DNA from: Oligoflexia bacterium
GTDB taxonomy: Bacteria; Bdellovibrionota; UBA1018
Assembly (NCBI GenBank): GCA_903854365.1
Contig: CAINWE010000257.1
Location: 1 to 5,702, forward strand
Reading direction: 5' to 3'
Length of the DNA stretch: 5,702 bases
The translations under genes were made by a program, and so were the position numbers. Positions 5,392-5,702 of this stretch are shown piece by piece (position 1 is the stretch's first letter; the number at the start of each line of letters is the position of its first letter). The notes beneath the pieces are model-generated. The model saw only the letters and a list, made by a program, of their open reading frames with translations, ran no database searches and was not told the origin of the DNA.

Positions 5392-5702
5392 ATGAAGAAC
5401 CTGACAAAGTACCCTTTGACCATGCGAATCACGCATTGGCTCACCGCTGCAACAATTCTTGGTATGCTCACTTTGGGTTGGTATATGACGTCGCTCGATG
5501 ACTCTGATCCCAAGCAAGGCACCCTCATGCACCTCCATCAATCCATCGGAGTTTGCCTTCTGGCGCTAGCAATCACTCGAATTTTTATCAAACTCCGTAC
5601 CCCACACCCAGACTTACCTGACCATCTCCCTGCGTGGGAAAAAAGATTCACCCGAGTTATTCATTTCTGCTTGTATTTAGTTATCGTGATCATGCCTCTC
5701 AC
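5392..5702 (+). CDS. cytochrome b561 (CybB-like), 5' part only
   Basis: 103 complete codons are present before the window ends; family members are about 175-190 residues, so just over half is present. YPLTMRITHWLTAATILGML (7-26) is the first membrane helix with H15 as a heme ligand candidate. LHQSIGVCLLALAITRIFIKL (48-68) is the second, with H49 in the HxSxG motif. After a short loop containing TPHPDLP, the third helix starts at VIHFCLYLVIVIMPL (89-103), with H91. These three histidines match the order seen in E. coli CybB; the fourth would lie outside the window. The protein would be a di-heme quinol-linked inner-membrane electron carrier, and may act as a superoxide:quinone oxidoreductase as reported for E. 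coli CybB. The ATG at 5392 has no clear Shine-Dalgarno sequence; ATG at 5422 is a weaker alternative because it would remove four residues of the conserved start. Confidence 0.88.
   Translation, partial: MKNLTKYPLTMRITHWLTAATILGMLTLGWYMTSLDDSDPKQGTLMHLHQSIGVCLLALAITRIFIKLRTPHPDLPDHLPAWEKRFTRVIHFCLYLVIVIMPL

Overview
The window looks like chromosomal DNA from a Gram-negative bacterium. It encodes a lipoprotein with a lipobox, an outer-membrane beta-barrel protein ending in an aromatic residue, an inner-membrane GT-C glycosyltransferase and a cytochrome b561. GC content is mid-range by eye. The mix would suit a proteobacterium or a Bdellovibrionota-type lineage, but the sequence alone does not fix the taxon.

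Layout. (i) 1-332, minus strand: 5' part of a TruC-like tRNA pseudouridine synthase, cut by the window edge. (ii) 424-1787, plus strand: two tandem DTW-domain (TapT-type) tRNA aminocarboxypropyltransferase paralogues that overlap by one base (TAATG). With (i) they form a divergent tRNA-modification locus. (iii) 1774-3337: a 1334-bp segment bounded by two direct copies of a 115-bp sequence (113/115 identical). The segment holds a small outer-membrane barrel protein and a DUF2846-like lipoprotein, probably one operon. (iv) 5205-3250, minus strand: an operon of a secreted protein with an internally duplicated two-cysteine domain followed by a GT87-like membrane mannosyltransferase. (v) 5392-5702, plus strand: 5' part of a cytochrome b561, divergent from (iv).

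The main unexpected feature is the 115-bp direct repeat. The left copy contains the natural stop of the second DTW gene. The right copy contains the last 28 codons and stop of the convergent GT87 gene. Each copy also carries the 3' end of the other gene. The simplest reading is that the two genes were once convergent neighbours 13 bp apart, and that the barrel/lipoprotein segment was inserted between them with duplication of the 115-bp junction. Both differences between the copies are silent in the GT87 frame, which fits a coding origin for the repeat. No transposase, integrase, CRISPR array, RNA gene or recognisable defence system is visible.
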